A program made the translations under genes and the position numbers. A stretch of DNA of 64,000 nucleotides, from positions 1 through 64,000 of the forward strand of contig JAIETP010000023.1 in NCBI GenBank assembly GCA_019744975.1. The letters run 5' to 3'. This document shows positions 46,785-63,193 of the stretch, in pieces. The DNA comes from Burkholderiales bacterium. Its GTDB lineage: Bacteria; Pseudomonadota; Gammaproteobacteria; Burkholderiales; SG8-41. Every line of letters begins with the position of its first letter. Position 1 is the first letter of the stretch. The notes beneath the pieces are model-generated. The model saw only the letters and a program-made list of their open reading frames with translations. It was not told where the DNA came from and ran no database searches.

Positions 46785-47110
46785 TACTTCACCCCCCCTT
46801 CAGCAAAGGTGATTTCCTGGCCTGCCTTGAGGCAGACGTAGGCCTTTTTCCATGAGCTGCGACGGCCGGTAAATTTACCGAAGCGCTTTTCCTTGCCGCG
46901 AACGTTGACGATGCGGACAGTCTGCACCTCGAGCTTCTCGTCCTTCTTGCTCAACATCGCCTCCACCGCAGCCTTGATTTCCGGCTTGGTGGCATCGCGC
47001 ACAACACGGAAAACCACCTGGTTATGTTTTTCGCCAACGAACGTGCTCTTCTCCGATATCACCGGAGCAAGCAGAATCTGGGCCAAACGTTCAGTATTGA
47101 ATGCGCTCAT
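46784..47110 (-). CDS. rplW: 50S ribosomal protein L23
   Basis: 108 residues. [45 protein letters not shown]-type sequence and [28 protein letters not shown] are diagnostic. It is the main docking site for trigger factor and SRP at the tunnel exit. It overlaps rplD by 4 bp (ATGA) and rplB by 1 bp. Confidence 0.98.
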   Translation of the reverse strand: MSAFNTERLAQILLAPVISEKSTFVGEKHNQVVFRVVRDATKPEIKAAVEAMLSKKDEKLEVQTVRIVNVRGKEKRFGKFTGRRSSWKKAYVCLKAGQEITFAEGGVK

Positions 47111-47727
47111 GCCAGCAGCTCCTCTATCTTGCTTACTGCGCCCTTGGTCATCAGCACCTTGCCGTGACGAATCAGGCTGACCGGATCGGCGTGGCTGACA
47201 TCCACAACCATGACGTTCATCAGGTTGCGCGACGACAACCGCAGGTTCTCGTCAAGGCTGTCAGTGATGATCAGCACGTCGTCCATGCCCATGCCTTGCA
47301 GCTTCTGGGCCAGTAATTTGGTTTTCGGCGCATCGATGGTGAATGTGTCGATCACTACCAGACGTTCCTCGCGCGCCAATTGCGACAGGATCGACAGCAT
47401 TCCTGCACGGTACATCTTGCGATTGAGCTTGTGCGAGTAGTTCTCGTCCGGCGAATTCGGAAAAGTCCGGCCGCCGCCACGCCAGAGCGGGCTGGAGGTC
47501 ATACCGGCACGAGCGCGTCCGGTGCCCTTCTGCCGCCACGGTTTCTTGGTGGAATGTTTGACCGTGCCGCGATCTTTCTGCGCTCGGGTCGCCAGCCGTG
47601 CATTGGCCATATAGGCCGTAACCACCTGATGCACCAGCGCTTCGTTGTATTCGCGACCGAACGCAGCATCCGAGGCCGCCAGTTTGGCGGTGGGTTTGCC
47701 CTGCTCGTTGATGATATTGAGTTCCAT
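47107..47727 (-). CDS. rplD: 50S ribosomal protein L4
   Basis: 206 residues. [44 protein letters not shown] is the tunnel-lining loop. In E. coli L4 also represses the S10 operon by attenuation. The hairpin after rpsJ in this window might be a related control point, though it is in a different place from the E. coli leader. Confidence 0.98.
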   Translation of the reverse strand: MELNIINEQGKPTAKLAASDAAFGREYNEALVHQVVTAYMANARLATRAQKDRGTVKHSTKKPWRQKGTGRARAGMTSSPLWRGGGRTFPNSPDENYSHKLNRKMYRAGMLSILSQLAREERLVVIDTFTIDAPKTKLLAQKLQGMGMDDVLIITDSLDENLRLSSRNLMNVMVVDVSHADPVSLIRHGKVLMTKGAVSKIEELLA

Positions 47728-47735
47728 GCGCGCCT

Positions 47736-48425
47736 CTACTTCTTGGCCGGGGCGGCTTTGCCGCCCTGTTTGACAGCTGGCGGGCGACGCGTACGGATCG
47801 CAGGACGCACCATCACATCGCCACCACGTGAACCCGGGACTGCGCCGCGGATCAACAGCAGGTTGCGTTCTGCGTCAATGCGCACGATGACCAGCGATTG
47901 CTGGGTCCGCCGCACTGCGCCCATGTGTCCAGGCATTCTCTTGCCGGGAAACACGCGGCCAGGATCCTGCGCCATACCGATCGAGCCGGGCTTGTTGTGA
48001 GATACCGAGTTACCGTGACTGGCGCGGTTCGACGAGAAATGATGACGCTTGATGACGCCGGCAAAACCCTTGCCCTGCGACACACCGGTCACGTCGACAT
48101 ACTGCCCAACCTCGAAAATGGTTGCGGCCACCGTGGCGCCGACCTTCATCTCAGCCAGTTTATCGGCAGCGACGGGAAATTCCCGCATCACCCGACTACC
48201 CTCGACACCCGCCTTGGCAAAGTGTCCGGCGGCGGGTTTGATCACGCGCGAAGGGCGCCGTTTGCCGAACGCCAGCTGCACGGCGGCATAACCGTCGATC
48301 TCGGGGGTTTTGATTTGCGAAACGCGATTGTTCGACACGTCGACGACCGTCACCGGTATGGTGTCACCGTCGTCGGTGAATATCCGCGTCATGCCGACTT
48401 TGCGGCCGACTAATCCTAAACTCAT
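47736..48425 (-). CDS. rplC: 50S ribosomal protein L3 with C-terminal tail
   Basis: 229 residues. [35 protein letters not shown] and [42 protein letters not shown] are conserved, including the Gln-containing loop (GMAQDPG) that PrmB methylates in other proteobacteria. It ends with a basic tail ([15 protein letters not shown]) not present in E. coli L3. It is an early assembly protein near the peptidyl transferase centre. Confidence 0.98.
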   Translation of the reverse strand: MSLGLVGRKVGMTRIFTDDGDTIPVTVVDVSNNRVSQIKTPEIDGYAAVQLAFGKRRPSRVIKPAAGHFAKAGVEGSRVMREFPVAADKLAEMKVGATVAATIFEVGQYVDVTGVSQGKGFAGVIKRHHFSSNRASHGNSVSHNKPGSIGMAQDPGRVFPGKRMPGHMGAVRRTQQSLVIVRIDAERNLLLIRGAVPGSRGGDVMVRPAIRTRRPPAVKQGGKAAPAKK

Positions 48426-48442
48426 GTTTATGTACCTTTTTT

Positions 48443-48473
48443 AAAAAGGCGCCGACTTCAATTGGCCGGCACT
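48443..48473 (-). terminator. Terminator-like hairpin in the rpsJ-rplC gap
   Basis: On the minus strand AGTGCCGGC and GTCGGCGCC pair (8 bp with G-U) around CAATTGAA and are followed by five T. It lies in the 99-bp gap between rpsJ and rplC, and a smaller GGCACT/AGTGCC hairpin precedes it. It may be a partial terminator or attenuator inside the S10 cluster. Confidence 0.45.
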
Positions 48474-48524
48474 TCTGTTTGCAAAACCAGGCACTTCAGT
48501 GCCCGTTCGAACTTTACTTACAGC

Positions 48525-48842
48525 TTACAACTTGATTTCCACATCCACGCCGGCAGGCAGGTCGAGCTTCATCAGCGCATCAACGGTTTTGTCCGTCGGG
48601 TCGATGATGTCCATCAACCGCAGATGGCTGCGGATTTCCAGCTGCTCACGCGAAGTCTTGTTGACGTGCGGTGAACGCAGCAAGTCGAAGCGCTGCTTGC
48701 GCGTCGGCAGCGGAATCGGGCCCTTGACCACGGCTCCGGTGCGTTTTGCAGTATCAACTATCTCCAGCGCCGACTGATCGATCAAACGATAGTCGAACGC
48801 CTTGAGGCGAATACGGATTTTCTGACTTTTCAGGGCGGCCAT
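48525..48842 (-). CDS. rpsJ: 30S ribosomal protein S10
   Basis: 105 residues. [32 protein letters not shown] through [16 protein letters not shown] is canonical. S10 (NusE) also joins antitermination complexes. It starts 3 bp after the tuf stop, so the str and S10 clusters are one transcription unit here. A 99-bp gap with hairpins follows before rplC. Confidence 0.98.
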   Translation of the reverse strand: MAALKSQKIRIRLKAFDYRLIDQSALEIVDTAKRTGAVVKGPIPLPTRKQRFDLLRSPHVNKTSREQLEIRSHLRLMDIIDPTDKTVDALMKLDLPAGVDVEIKL

Positions 48843-48845
48843 TTT

Positions 48846-50036
48846 TTACTCGATCACTTTGGCAACGACGCCGGCGCCGACGGTCTTGCCGCCCTCGCGG
48901 ATGGCAAACCGCAGCCCCTCTTCCATCGCGATGGGCTGAATCAGCGCCACCGTGATCGAAATGTTGTCCCCCGGCATCACCATCTCCGTGCCCTTCGGCA
49001 GCTCGATCGAGCCCGTCACGTCGGTGGTCCGGAAGTAGAACTGCGGACGGTAGCCGTTGAAGAACGGCGTATGACGACCGCCCTCGTCCTTCGACAGCAC
49101 ATAAATCTCCGCCGTGAACTTGGTGTGCGGGGTGATCGAGCCCGGCTTCGCCAGCACCTGACCACGCTCCACCTCTTCACGCTTGGTGCCGCGCAGCAGG
49201 ATACCCACGTTGTCGCCCGCCTGGCCCTGGTCCAGCAGCTTCCTGAACATCTCAACGCCCGTGCACACCGTCTTCAGCGTCGGCTTCAGACCCACGATTT
49301 CGATCTCTTCACCGACCTTGATGATTCCGCGCTCCACCCGGCCCGTCACCACGGTGCCGCGGCCGGAGATCGAGAACACGTCTTCCACCGGCATCAGGAA
49401 CGCGCCGTCCAGCGCACGCTTCGGCTGCGGAATGTAGGTGTCCAGTGCCGCCGCCAGCTTCATGATGGCCACTTCGCCCAGGTCCCCCTTGTCGCCTTCC
49501 AGCGCCTTCAGCGCGGAACCGATGACGATCGGGGTGTCGTCACCCGGGAATTCATATTTGGACAAGAGCTCGCGCACTTCCATCTCCACCAGCTCCAGCA
49601 GCTCCTTGTCATCCACCATGTCCGCCTTGTTCATGAACACGATGATGTAGGGCACGCCCACCTGGCGCGCCAGGAGAATGTGTTCCCGCGTCTGCGGCAT
49701 CGGGCCGTCGGCCGCCGACACCACCAGGATCGCGCCGTCCATCTGCGCAGCACCCGTGATCATGTTCTTCACGTAGTCGGCATGGCCCGGGCAGTCCACG
49801 TGCGCGTAGTGACGGTTCTCCGTCTCGTATTCCACGTGTGCCGTGTTGATGGTGATGCCGCGCGCCTTCTCCTCCGGTGCCGCGTCAATCTGGTCGTAGG
49901 CCTTCGCCTCACCACCAAACTTCTTCGACAGCACCGTCGTGATCGCCGCCGTCAGCGTCGTCTTCCCGTGATCAACGTGTCCTATCGTCCCCACGTTCAC
50001 GTGCGGCTTCGTCCGCTCAAATTTACCCTTGGCCAT
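48846..50036 (-). CDS. tuf: Elongation factor Tu
   Basis: 396 residues. The GTPase motifs are [18 protein letters not shown] and NKADMVDD; the effector loop is [19 protein letters not shown]. Domains 2 and 3 are complete, ending GVVAKVIE. It delivers aminoacyl-tRNA to the ribosome. Codon use is strongly biased to C-ending codons, as expected for high expression. A second tuf copy before secE is common in betaproteobacteria but would lie outside the window. Confidence 0.99.
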   Translation of the reverse strand: MAKGKFERTKPHVNVGTIGHVDHGKTTLTAAITTVLSKKFGGEAKAYDQIDAAPEEKARGITINTAHVEYETENRHYAHVDCPGHADYVKNMITGAAQMDGAILVVSAADGPMPQTREHILLARQVGVPYIIVFMNKADMVDDKELLELVEMEVRELLSKYEFPGDDTPIVIGSALKALEGDKGDLGEVAIMKLAAALDTYIPQPKRALDGAFLMPVEDVFSISGRGTVVTGRVERGIIKVGEEIEIVGLKPTLKTVCTGVEMFRKLLDQGQAGDNVGILLRGTKREEVERGQVLAKPGSITPHTKFTAEIYVLSKDEGGRHTPFFNGYRPQFYFRTTDVTGSIELPKGTEMVMPGDNISITVALIQPIAMEEGLRFAIREGGKTVGAGVVAKVIE

Positions 50037-50048
50037 GATGATGTTCCT

Positions 50049-52166
50049 TTATTTCTTTTCGTCTTTACCGGATTGCTTGTTGATGATTTCGTCAGCGATA
50101 TTCCGGGGCGCTTCCGAATAGTGTTTGAATTCCATCGTGTACGTCGCGCGGCCTTGTGACAGTGAACGCAGCGTGGTGGAATAACCGAACATTTCCTTCA
50201 GCGGCACTTCTGCTTTCACAGTCTTGCCGCCACCGGGGATGTCATCCATGCCCTGAATGACGCCGCGGCGCGAGTTAAGATCGCCGACAACGTTGCCCAT
50301 GAAGTCTTCCGGGGTCTCAACCTCAACCGCCATGATCGGTTCCAGCAGCGACGGACTGGCGCGACGCAGACCTTCCTTGAAAGCCATCAGGCCGGCCATT
50401 TTGAACGCATTCTCGTTCGAATCCACCTCGTGGTACGAACCGTCGAACAGGGTTACCTTGACGTCAACCACCGGGAATCCCGCCAGTACACCGGACGGCA
50501 GGGCCTCAAGAATCCCTTTTTGCACCGCCGGGATGTATTCACGGGGCACCGAACCGCCCTTGATCGCGTCAACGAATTCGTAGCCCTTGCCGGTTTCATT
50601 CGGCTCGACCTTCAGCCAGACGTGGCCATACTGGCCGCGACCACCCGACTGCTTGACGAATTTGCCTTCGACCTTGTCGCAGGACTTGCGGATTGTTTCG
50701 CGATAGGCAACCTGCGGCGCACCGACGTTAGCCTCAACGCTGAACTCGCGCCGCATGCGATCGACAATGATCTCGAGATGCAACTCGCCCATCCCTGAAA
50801 TGATGGTCTGGCCGGTCTCTTCGTCAGTGCGCACGCGGAACGACGGATCCTCCTGCGCGAGACGGTTAAGAGCGAGGCCCATTTTTTCCTGGTCTGCCTT
50901 GGTCTTCGGTTCGACGGCAACGTGAATCACCGGCTCAGGGAATATCATCCGTTCCAGCGTAATGATTTTCGACGGATCGCAAAGCGTGTCACCGGTCACC
51001 ACATCTTTAAGGCCGACGGCCGCGGCGATATCACCCGCGAAAATTTCCTTGATTTCTTCGCGCTGGTTGGCATGCATCAGCAAAATGCGACCGATACGCT
51101 CCTTACGCTGCTTGATGGCGTTATAAATCGTGTCGCCCGAATTCAACGACCCGGAATAGACGCGGATAAAGGTCAATTGGCCGACAAACGGATCGGTCAT
51201 GATCTTGAATGCGAGAGCAGCGAATGCCTCGTTGTCTTCCGGTTTACGCGAACCTTCCTGCTCGTTCTCAAGAATGCCCTTGACTGGCGGAATGTCGACC
51301 GGGGACGGCAGGTAGTCGATGACTGCGTCGAGCATCGCCTGCACACCCTTGTTCTTGAACGCGGAACCACACAGCATCGGGACAATTTCACCTGCAATCG
51401 TGCGCCGGCGCAGACCGTCCTTGAGTTCCTGCTCGGTGAGTTCGCCGGCTTCGAGGTACTTGTTCATCAGTTCCTCGTTGGCTTCGGCAGCGACTTCAAC
51501 CATCTTTTCCCGCCACTCGTCAGCAACGTCCTGGAGTTCCGCAGGAATGTCTTTGTATTCGAATTTGATGCCCTGGGACGCCTCGTCCCAGATCACGGCC
51601 TTCATCTTCACCAGATCAATCACGCCAACGAAGTTCTCTTCATTGCCGATCGGCACCTGAATCGGCACCGGATTGGCCTTAAGGCGCGACTTCATTTGTT
51701 CATAAACGCGGAAGAAGTTGGCGCCGGTGCGGTCCATCTTGTTGACAAACGCCAGACGCGGAACGCCATACTTGTTGGCTTGCCGCCATACGGTCTCGGA
51801 TTGGGGCTGTACACCACCCACCGCGCAATACACCATGCAGGCGCCGTCGAGCACCCGCATTGAGCGTTCGACTTCAATCGTGAAGTCAACGTGCCCGGGG
51901 GTGTCAATAATGTTGACGCGATGCTCGGGATAGTTCGCGCCCATGCCGCGCCAGTAACAGGTGGTCGCAGCAGAGGTGATGGTGATACCACGTTCCTGCT
52001 CCTGCTCCATCCAGTCCATCGTTGCGGCGCCGTCGTGCACTTCGCCGATTTTGTGGTTAACGCCGGTGTAGAACAGGACGCGTTCCGTCGTCGTGGTCTT
52101 GCCCGCGTCGATGTGGGCGGAGATCCCGATGTTGCGGTAACGTTCGATTGGAGTCTTGCGTGGCAC
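50049..52166 (-). CDS. fusA: Elongation factor G
   Basis: 705 residues. GTPase motifs are [27 protein letters not shown] and NKMDRTGA; switch I is [15 protein letters not shown]. Domains II-V are complete, with the tip of domain IV as [18 protein letters not shown]. It drives translocation. Normal length and placement between rpsG and tuf in the str cluster. Confidence 0.99.
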   Translation of the reverse strand: MPRKTPIERYRNIGISAHIDAGKTTTTERVLFYTGVNHKIGEVHDGAATMDWMEQEQERGITITSAATTCYWRGMGANYPEHRVNIIDTPGHVDFTIEVERSMRVLDGACMVYCAVGGVQPQSETVWRQANKYGVPRLAFVNKMDRTGANFFRVYEQMKSRLKANPVPIQVPIGNEENFVGVIDLVKMKAVIWDEASQGIKFEYKDIPAELQDVADEWREKMVEVAAEANEELMNKYLEAGELTEQELKDGLRRRTIAGEIVPMLCGSAFKNKGVQAMLDAVIDYLPSPVDIPPVKGILENEQEGSRKPEDNEAFAALAFKIMTDPFVGQLTFIRVYSGSLNSGDTIYNAIKQRKERIGRILLMHANQREEIKEIFAGDIAAAVGLKDVVTGDTLCDPSKIITLERMIFPEPVIHVAVEPKTKADQEKMGLALNRLAQEDPSFRVRTDEETGQTIISGMGELHLEIIVDRMRREFSVEANVGAPQVAYRETIRKSCDKVEGKFVKQSGGRGQYGHVWLKVEPNETGKGYEFVDAIKGGSVPREYIPAVQKGILEALPSGVLAGFPVVDVKVTLFDGSYHEVDSNENAFKMAGLMAFKEGLRRASPSLLEPIMAVEVETPEDFMGNVVGDLNSRRGVIQGMDDIPGGGKTVKAEVPLKEMFGYSTTLRSLSQGRATYTMEFKHYSEAPRNIADEIINKQSGKDEKK

Positions 52167-52188
52167 GTTCTTTTACCTTTAAGACCGG

Positions 52189-52659
52189 TTAGAACCGGTA
52201 ATGCGAGAAGGCTTTGTTGGCTTCCGCCATACGGTGCACTTCTTCACGTTTCTTCATTGCGCCGCCCCGGCCTTCCGCCGCTTCCGCCAGCTCACCAGCC
52301 AGGCGCGCGCCCATTGATTTTTCTCCACGGCCGCGGGCTGCGTCACGCAACCAGCGCATGGCCAGCGCCATCCGGCGCACCGAGCGCACTTCCACCGGCA
52401 CCTGATAGTTCGCACCACCAACGCGACGGCTCTTGACCTCGACCATCGGCTTGACGTTGTTTACAGCCAGATTGAACACCTCAATGGCGTCCTTGCCGCT
52501 CTTCTTGCTGATCTGCTCCATCGCGCCGTACATGATCCGCTCTGCAACCGATTTCTTGCCGCCGGTCATCAGCACATTGATGAACTTGGAAACGTCCTGG
52601 CTGCCGAATTTCGGATCCGGAAGAACTTCGCGTTTGGGCACTTCTCTACGACGTGGCAT
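52189..52659 (-). CDS. rpsG: 30S ribosomal protein S7
   Basis: 156 residues. [31 protein letters not shown] and the C-terminal [19 protein letters not shown] are conserved. It is a primary binder of the 16S head and, in E. coli, represses its own operon. It lies 15 bp after rpsL. Confidence 0.98.
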   Translation of the reverse strand: MPRRREVPKREVLPDPKFGSQDVSKFINVLMTGGKKSVAERIMYGAMEQISKKSGKDAIEVFNLAVNNVKPMVEVKSRRVGGANYQVPVEVRSVRRMALAMRWLRDAARGRGEKSMGARLAGELAEAAEGRGGAMKKREEVHRMAEANKAFSHYRF

Positions 52660-52674
52660 GTCCCTGTTCCCCTA

Positions 52675-53052
52675 TCAAGCGGCTTTGGCGCGTTTGGCGC
52701 CGTACTTGGAGCGCGACTGCTTGCGATCCTTGACGCCGGCAGTATCCAGACTGCCGCGAACTATGTGGTAACGCACACCCGGCAGGTCCTTGACCCGGCC
52801 GCCGCGAATCAGCACCACCGAGTGTTCCTGCAGGTTGTGGCCTTCACCGCCGATATAACCAATCACCTCAAAACCGTTGGTCAGCCGGACTTTGGCGACC
52901 TTCCGCAGCGCCGAATTCGGCTTTTTGGGGGTCGTCGTGTAGACGCGGGTGCAAACACCGCGTTTTTGCGGACTGCCCGCCAGCGCCGGCACTTTGCTCT
53001 TCGTGCGGGGCGCCCGCCGGGGTTTACGCACCAATTGGTTTACGGTCGGCAT
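52675..53052 (-). CDS. rpsL: 30S ribosomal protein S12
   Basis: 125 residues. [23 protein letters not shown] and [57 protein letters not shown]. The lysines associated with streptomycin sensitivity (PKKPNSA and GRVKDLPG regions) are the wild-type ones. It is the first gene of the str cluster; no clear promoter was found in the 90 bp upstream. Confidence 0.98.
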   Translation of the reverse strand: MPTVNQLVRKPRRAPRTKSKVPALAGSPQKRGVCTRVYTTTPKKPNSALRKVAKVRLTNGFEVIGYIGGEGHNLQEHSVVLIRGGRVKDLPGVRYHIVRGSLDTAGVKDRKQSRSKYGAKRAKAA

Positions 53053-53142
53053 TTTTCCTTGTTTCTCAATAAGTTACGACGATTACTTGGTTATTCCGGG
53101 GCTCTCGCCCTGACTACTGAAACAGCTCTTGGCCACCACCCC

Positions 53143-53183
53143 AAAAAACGCGGGGACGGCGTTTCCACCGTCCCGGGTTTTTT
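53143..53183 (-). terminator. Terminator after rpoC
   Basis: GGGACGG pairs with CCGTCCC around a short loop, with T-runs on the 3' side in both orientations (A6 before, T6 after on the plus strand). It lies in the 212-bp rpoC-rpsL gap, so it separates the rpoBC and str units. Confidence 0.75.
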
Positions 53184-53264
53184 ACCGCTGGAGCACTGTG
53201 CGAAACGTTAGGACGCACGAGGCCCAAAAAAGACTATCGATTTTATGGGGTCAGCCCACCACTG

Positions 53265-56200
53265 TCAAGCTACCTGCTCCTCCCCTTCGGCGCTGGCGGC
53301 GACCGCTTCGGCAGCAATTGCGGCCTGTTCAAGCTCCGCCTGGGCTGCCTGCTTGCGACGCACCCGGTGGTAGGCCAAGCCGGTACCCGCCGGAATCAGG
53401 CGGCCGACAATGACGTTTTCCTTGAGGCCACGCAATTCATCGCGTTTGCCCATGATCGCAGCCTCGGTCAGCACGCGGGTGGTTTCCTGGAAGGATGCGG
53501 CCGAGATGAACGAATCGGTCGACAGCGAAGCCTTGGTAATGCCGAGCAATACATGTTCGTACTGTGCCGGCCTTTTGCCTTCGGCTTCAACTTTCTCGTT
53601 TTCCTGCAACAACTCGGCACGTTCGACCTGCTCGCCGGTGATGAAACGGGTATCGCCGGCATCCACGATGAGCAAACGACGCAGCATCTGGCGCACGATG
53701 ACTTCGATGTGCTTGTCGTTGATTTTCACGCCCTGCAGGCGGTAGACGTCCTGGACTTCATTACAGATGTAACGCGCCAGCGCCTCCACCCCCAACAATC
53801 GCAAAATGTCGTGCGGATCAGCGGGTCCGTCGACGATGCTCTCGCCGCGATTCACCACTTGCCCGTCGTGCGCCATGACATGTTTGTCCTTGGCGATCAG
53901 GAACTCGTGGGCCGCGCCTTCGAGGTCGGTGATGACCAGTCGCTGCTTACCCTTGGTGTCCTTGCCGAACGACACGGTGCCGGTGACTTCAGCCAGCATG
54001 CCGGCGTCTTTCGGCGAACGCGCCTCGAACAGCTCGGCAACCCGCGGCAGACCGCCGGTAATATCACGCGTCTTGGAAGTCTCCTGCGGAATCCGCGCCA
54101 GCACCTCGCCGACGCCGACATCCTGCCCGTCGCGCACGGTGATGATGCAACCGATCTGAAAAGTAATGTTGACCAGCTGATCGGAACCCGCCAGCTTGAT
54201 TTCCTGGCTGTTGGCATCCAGCAGCTTGACCTGCGGGCGCAAACCCTTGGCCTGCGCACTGCCGCGCCGTTTGGGATCAACCACGACCAGTGTCGAGAGG
54301 CCGGTAACATCATCGATCTGCTTCGCGACCGTGACACCTTCCTCGACGTTCTCGAATTTGATCCGCCCGGCGTACTCGGTAATGATCGGCCGGGTATGCG
54401 GATCCCAGGTCGCAAGCACATGACCCGGCTTGACCGTTTGACCGTCGCGAACCGTAAGCAGCGCGCCGTACGGAACCTTGTGACGCTCACGCTCGCGGTT
54501 GGCTTCGTCATGGATCATGACTTCGCCGTTGCGCGAGATCGCGACCAGCTCACCGCGGGTGTTCGAGACATAACGCATGCCGGCCGAATAACGCACCACG
54601 CCGGCTGATTTGCCCTCAACCTGGCTGACCACCGCAGTACGCGAAGCAGCGCCACCGATGTGGAACGTGCGCATCGTCAGCTGGGTGCCGGGTTCGCCGA
54701 TGGACTGCGCTGCGATCACACCCACCGCCTCACCGATGTTGACCACGGCACCGCGGCCAAGGTCACGGCCGTAGCAACGCGTGCACAGGCCATAACGGGT
54801 CGCACAGGTCAGGGGAGTGCGCACTTTCACTTCATCAATACCTGCCGCCTCGATGGCATCGACCACTTCTTCGTCGAGCAGCGTGTTGGCCGGATACAGC
54901 GTAGCGCCGGTTTCCGCGTTGACGACGTCAGCCACGGCAACCCGCCCGAGGATGCGTTCGCGCAGGCTTTCCACCACCTCGCCACCCTCGACCAGCGCCT
55001 TCATGACCACGCCGTTATCCGTGCCGCAATCGTCCTCGGTCACCACCAGATCCTGGGTAACGTCGACCAGACGACGCGTCAGATAACCGGAGTTCGCGGT
55101 TTTCAGGGCAGTATCCGCCAGACCCTTGCGCGCGCCGTGCGTCGAAATGAAGTACTGCAGCACGTTCAGGCCTTCGCGGAAATTCGCGGTAATCGGCGTC
55201 TCGATGATCGAGCCGTCAGGCTTGGCCATCAGGCCGCGCATGCCCGCCAGCTGGCGGATCTGCGCAGCAGAACCGCGCGCGCCGGAATCAGCCATCATGT
55301 AAATCGAGTTGAAGGATTCCTGCATCACCGGATTGCCCTTCTTGTCGAGGCGCGGGCGCCATTCACGCGACTTCGGCTCCCACTCGACAACCGGCTCAAC
55401 GCCGAGCTGGTCCATCATCGCCTTGGCGACGAGGTCACCGGCGCGGCCCCAGATATCGACCACCTTGTTGTAACGCTCGCCCTGCGTAACCAGGCCCGAG
55501 GTGTACTGCTTCTCGATTTCCTGAACCTCTTTTTCCGCCTCACCGATGATGTGATCCTTCTGTACCGGCACCAGCATGTCGTTCACGGCGATCGACAGGC
55601 CCGCGCGAGTCGCCATGGAGAAGCCGTTGTACATCAGCTTGTCGGCAAAAATCACCGTCTCGCGCAAACCGCAGCGCCGGAAACTGGCGTTGATGATTTT
55701 CGAGATTTCCTTCTTTTTCAACGCCTTGTTGATGACCTCGAAGGGCAATCCGTGCGGCAGTATTTCCGACAGCAAGGCACGGCCGACCGTAGTCTGGTAA
55801 CGCGTCAGTTTTTCGCGTTTGCTGCCGTCTTCGGCAACATCCGTTTCCTTGATCCGCACCTGAATGCGCGCGCTGATCTCGACCTGCCCGGTTTCGTAGG
55901 CACGGGAAACCTCGGAGACGTTGATGAAATTCGAATCTTCGCCGCGGGCCCCCAGCTTTTCGCGGGTCGTGTAATACAGACCCAGCACGATGTCCTGCGA
56001 GGGCACGATGATGGGATCGCCATTCGCCGGCGACAGCACGTTGTTCGAGGACAGCATCAACGTGCGCGCTTCCATCTGCGCTTCCAGTGACAGCGGCACG
56101 TGAACAGCCATCTGGTCACCGTCGAAGTCGGCGTTGAATGCCGCGCAGACCAGCGGATGCAGCTGGATCGCCTTGCCTTCGATCAATACCGGCTCGAACG

Positions 56201-57506
56201 CCTGGATACCCAGGCGATGCAAAGTCGGCGCCCGGTTCAACATCACCGGGTGCTCGCGAATCACCTCTTCAAGGATGTCCCAGACGATCGGCTCTTCACT
56301 CTCCACCATGCGCTTGGCGGCCTTGATGGTCGTCGCCAGGCCCATGACTTCGAGTTTGTTGAAGATGTAGGGTTTGAACAGCTCCAGCGCCATTTTCTTC
56401 GGCAGACCGCACTGGTGCAGTTTCAGCTGCGGGCCGACCACGATGACCGAACGGCCCGAATAGTCGACGCGTTTGCCCAGCAGGTTCTGACGGAAACGAC
56501 CGCCCTTGCCCTTGATCATGTCGGCCAGGGATTTCAGCGGACGCTTGTTGGCGCCGGTCATCGCTTTGCCGCGACGGCCGTTGTCGAGCAGCGAATCCAC
56601 CGCTTCCTGCAGCATGCGCTTCTCGTTGCGCACGATGATTTCCGGCGCCTTCAGCTCGAGCAGGCGCTTCAACCGGTTGTTGCGGTTGATCACGCGGCGA
56701 TACAGGTCATTCAGGTCGGAAGTCGCAAAACGGCCGCCGTCCAGCGGCACCAGCGGACGCAGTTCCGGCGGCAGTACCGGCAGCACTTCCAGCACCATCC
56801 AGTCCGGTTTGATGCCGGATTTCTGGAACGCTTCGAGCACCTTCAGGCGCTTGGCGATTTTCTTGATCTTGGTCTCGGAACTGGTGGCCTCGAGGTCGGC
56901 GCGCCACGTTTCGATCTCCCGGCTCAGATCCAGGCTGCGCAGCAGCGAACGCACACCCTCGGCACCCATCGCCGCGCTGAAATCGTCACCGAATTCCTCG
57001 ACTTTGGCCAGGTAATCCTCTTCCGTCATCAGCTGGCAGCGCTTCAGCGGAGTCATGCCGGGATCGGTGACCACATAGGCTTCGAAATAAAGCACGCGTT
57101 CGATGTCGCGCAGCGTCATGTCGAGCACCATGCCCAGGCGCGACGGCAGTGATTTCAGGAACCAGATGTGTGCGACAGGGCTGGCCAGTTCAATGTGGCC
57201 CATCCGCTCGCGACGCACTTTCGACAACGTCACTTCGACGCCGCATTTTTCGCAGATTACGCCGCGGTGTTTCAGCCGCTTGTACTTGCCGCACAGACAC
57301 TCGTAGTCTTTGGTCGGTCCAAAAATCTTGGCGCAGAAGAGGCCGTCACGTTCCGGTTTGAACGTGCGGTAGTTGATGGTCTCGGGCTTCTTGACCTCCC
57401 CGTAAGACCACGAACGGATCTTCTCGGGCGAGGCTAACCCGATCTTGATCGCGTCAAATTCCTCTTCCTGCGTAACCTGTTTGAACAAATCAAGCAGTGC
57501 TTTCAT
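53265..57506 (-). CDS. rpoC: RNA polymerase beta-prime subunit
   Basis: 1413 residues. The N-terminal zinc finger is [23 protein letters not shown]; the catalytic Mg-binding loop is [14 protein letters not shown]; the bridge and trigger-helix region is [27 protein letters not shown] second zinc site is [19 protein letters not shown]-like ([19 protein letters not shown]). It is complete and of normal proteobacterial length. It lies 85 bp after rpoB. Confidence 0.99.
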   Translation of the reverse strand: MKALLDLFKQVTQEEEFDAIKIGLASPEKIRSWSYGEVKKPETINYRTFKPERDGLFCAKIFGPTKDYECLCGKYKRLKHRGVICEKCGVEVTLSKVRRERMGHIELASPVAHIWFLKSLPSRLGMVLDMTLRDIERVLYFEAYVVTDPGMTPLKRCQLMTEEDYLAKVEEFGDDFSAAMGAEGVRSLLRSLDLSREIETWRADLEATSSETKIKKIAKRLKVLEAFQKSGIKPDWMVLEVLPVLPPELRPLVPLDGGRFATSDLNDLYRRVINRNNRLKRLLELKAPEIIVRNEKRMLQEAVDSLLDNGRRGKAMTGANKRPLKSLADMIKGKGGRFRQNLLGKRVDYSGRSVIVVGPQLKLHQCGLPKKMALELFKPYIFNKLEVMGLATTIKAAKRMVESEEPIVWDILEEVIREHPVMLNRAPTLHRLGIQAFEPVLIEGKAIQLHPLVCAAFNADFDGDQMAVHVPLSLEAQMEARTLMLSSNNVLSPANGDPIIVPSQDIVLGLYYTTREKLGARGEDSNFINVSEVSRAYETGQVEISARIQVRIKETDVAEDGSKREKLTRYQTTVGRALLSEILPHGLPFEVINKALKKKEISKIINASFRRCGLRETVIFADKLMYNGFSMATRAGLSIAVNDMLVPVQKDHIIGEAEKEVQEIEKQYTSGLVTQGERYNKVVDIWGRAGDLVAKAMMDQLGVEPVVEWEPKSREWRPRLDKKGNPVMQESFNSIYMMADSGARGSAAQIRQLAGMRGLMAKPDGSIIETPITANFREGLNVLQYFISTHGARKGLADTALKTANSGYLTRRLVDVTQDLVVTEDDCGTDNGVVMKALVEGGEVVESLRERILGRVAVADVVNAETGATLYPANTLLDEEVVDAIEAAGIDEVKVRTPLTCATRYGLCTRCYGRDLGRGAVVNIGEAVGVIAAQSIGEPGTQLTMRTFHIGGAASRTAVVSQVEGKSAGVVRYSAGMRYVSNTRGELVAISRNGEVMIHDEANRERERHKVPYGALLTVRDGQTVKPGHVLATWDPHTRPIITEYAGRIKFENVEEGVTVAKQIDDVTGLSTLVVVDPKRRGSAQAKGLRPQVKLLDANSQEIKLAGSDQLVNITFQIGCIITVRDGQDVGVGEVLARIPQETSKTRDITGGLPRVAELFEARSPKDAGMLAEVTGTVSFGKDTKGKQRLVITDLEGAAHEFLIAKDKHVMAHDGQVVNRGESIVDGPADPHDILRLLGVEALARYICNEVQDVYRLQGVKINDKHIEVIVRQMLRRLLIVDAGDTRFITGEQVERAELLQENEKVEAEGKRPAQYEHVLLGITKASLSTDSFISAASFQETTRVLTEAAIMGKRDELRGLKENVIVGRLIPAGTGLAYHRVRRKQAAQAELEQAAIAAEAVAASAEGEEQVA

Positions 57507-57591
57507 CGCAAACTCCTACGGTAATCTGTCTGTACTGCACTTTCGGCGGAAAATCTGCTGCGCCCGCCGGACTCTCTTCAGTTTCGGTAGA

Positions 57592-61707
<4,116 letters not shown>

Positions 61708-61814
61708 GTCCACTCCGGGGCAGCGTCAGAAAGTCAAATGTTGCAGATCACAAGCATTCACAAACAGCGACGTGAATTTATGACCTGCCACTTTCAACCT
61801 TCAGCAAAACAGTC

Positions 61815-61852
61815 AAAAGGCGCCGGCTGGCGGGGTCACCGCCGGCCGGCGC
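61815..61852 (-). terminator. Attenuator-like hairpin between rplL and rpoB
   Basis: On the minus strand GCGCCGGC.GGCGG pairs with CCGCC.GCCGGCGC around TGACC, followed by CTTTTG. A strong stem with a short T-run fits a partial terminator, as known in the E. coli rplL-rpoB gap, which sets the lower rpoBC dose. The rest of the 157-bp gap holds no gene. Confidence 0.65.
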
Positions 61853-61864
61853 AAGTTCCAGCAA

Positions 61865-62242
61865 TTACTTGATTTCAGCGGTGCCGCCGGCCTCAACGAT
61901 CTGCTTGAGGATGGCATCGGCATCAGCCTTCGAAACACCTTCCTTGACGGCCTTCGGCGCGCCGTCCACCAGATCCTTGGCTTCTTTCAAGCCGAGGCCG
62001 GTAACCGCACGCACCACCTTGATGACGTTGACCTTGTTGGCACCCGAGCTGGTCAGATTGACCGTGAACTCGGTTTTTTCTTCGGCAGCAGCAGCGCCAC
62101 CGGCGGCAGGGGCCGCAACGGCAACAGCGGCGGCGGCAGCCGATACGCCGAACTTCTCTTCCATGTCCTTGATCAGCTGGGACAGCTCGAGCACGGTCAG
62201 ATTTGCAACTGCGTCGAGGATTTCTGCTTTGGCAACAGCCAT
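61865..62242 (-). CDS. rplL: 50S ribosomal protein L7/L12
   Basis: 125 residues: N-terminal dimerisation domain ([26 protein letters not shown]), Ala-rich hinge ([22 protein letters not shown]) and C-terminal factor-binding domain ([39 protein letters not shown]-like). It forms the multi-copy stalk on L10. It lies 77 bp after rplJ. Confidence 0.99.
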   Translation of the reverse strand: MAVAKAEILDAVANLTVLELSQLIKDMEEKFGVSAAAAAVAVAAPAAGGAAAAEEKTEFTVNLTSSGANKVNVIKVVRAVTGLGLKEAKDLVDGAPKAVKEGVSKADADAILKQIVEAGGTAEIK

Positions 62243-62319
62243 GTCTATCTCCTGAATACTTAAAAGTTTAATAAAAACAATAAGTTACCGTATCGCGGCA
62301 ATCGCGCCCGAAAGCGTGA

Positions 62320-62850
62320 TTACGCCGCCTGCTTTTCTTTCTGATCCCGCACGGCGGCAAGCCCGCGCACGAATTTGGTCGGCACCTCGTTGAGGGTACG
62401 AACAAATTTCGCGACAGGGGCCTGCATGGTTCCCAGCAGGGTGGCGAGCAATTCCTGGCGACTGGGCATCTTGGCGAGCACCGCAATTTCCTTGGCACTC
62501 ATCATGACGTTCGGCATCGCGCCGCCCTTGATCACCAGCTTCTCGTTCCCCTTGGAGAACTCGTGCAGCAACTTGGCGGCAGCCACCGGGTCGCTCGAAA
62601 TACCGTAGGCCAGCGGTCCGACCATCTGGTCGGCCAAAGCTTTAAACGGCGTCTCGGCAACGGCGCGGCGCGCCAAGGTATTCTTCAGAACGCGGAAATA
62701 CACGCCCGATTCGCGCGCTTTTTTGCGCAAATCGGTCATGGCTTCCACGGGCAGGCTGCGGTACTCGGCGAGTACGATAGCCTGGGCTTGCGCAACCTTC
62801 GCGCTCACTTCGGCCACCACCGCTTGCTTCTGCTCCAGATTAAGACTCAA
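62320..62850 (-). CDS. rplJ: 50S ribosomal protein L10
   Basis: 176 residues starting at a TTG codon ([15 protein letters not shown]), with CGGAGAACG about 7 nt upstream. [27 protein letters not shown] is conserved, and the C-terminal helix binds the L7/L12 dimers. A weak initiation codon suits its known translational autoregulation through the leader RNA. The length is about 10 residues over E. coli L10. Confidence 0.98.
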   Translation of the reverse strand: MSLNLEQKQAVVAEVSAKVAQAQAIVLAEYRSLPVEAMTDLRKKARESGVYFRVLKNTLARRAVAETPFKALADQMVGPLAYGISSDPVAAAKLLHEFSKGNEKLVIKGGAMPNVMMSAKEIAVLAKMPSRQELLATLLGTMQAPVAKFVRTLNEVPTKFVRGLAAVRDQKEKQAA

Positions 62851-63193
62851 AGTCGTTCTCCGTTAAACGTTAAACGATAACCAGCGGACACTGAACGGGA
62901 AGCTTGAACCAATCACCGCACAAATCACCAAAATACGGCGCTCCATTCACGCTTCTTTGTTCCGTACCCACCGCTTGTTACACGGCGACTGATCCAGGAG
63001 CCAGACATGAACATGTTTGACCTGTTTCGGGCACACCGTCTGCGTAGACTTCAGCGTCCGGCCACCGGCAGTCGCCTGCGGCCTTCTTCCAAAAATTAAA
63101 CCTCTCGGTGCCTACGGTCTTTGACAACCCGCCGGCAATGCACCGCCGGCGGCCCAAAGTTACTGCCCTGCGCTCTCGCGCAGGGGCTTGAAA
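62851..63193 (-). promoter_or_regulatory. L10-leader region between rplA and rplJ
   Basis: A 343-bp gap without a gene, in the position of the L10 leader that the L10-L7/L12 complex binds to repress rplJL. Two strong hairpins come first on the minus strand: GCGCAGGG-type at 63166-63185 and CCGCCGGC-type at 63129-63152. Then come GACCGTAGGCACCGAGAGG (about 63095) and CTACGCAGACGGTGTGCCCG (about 63030). No convincing promoter hexamer pair was found. Confidence 0.6.
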
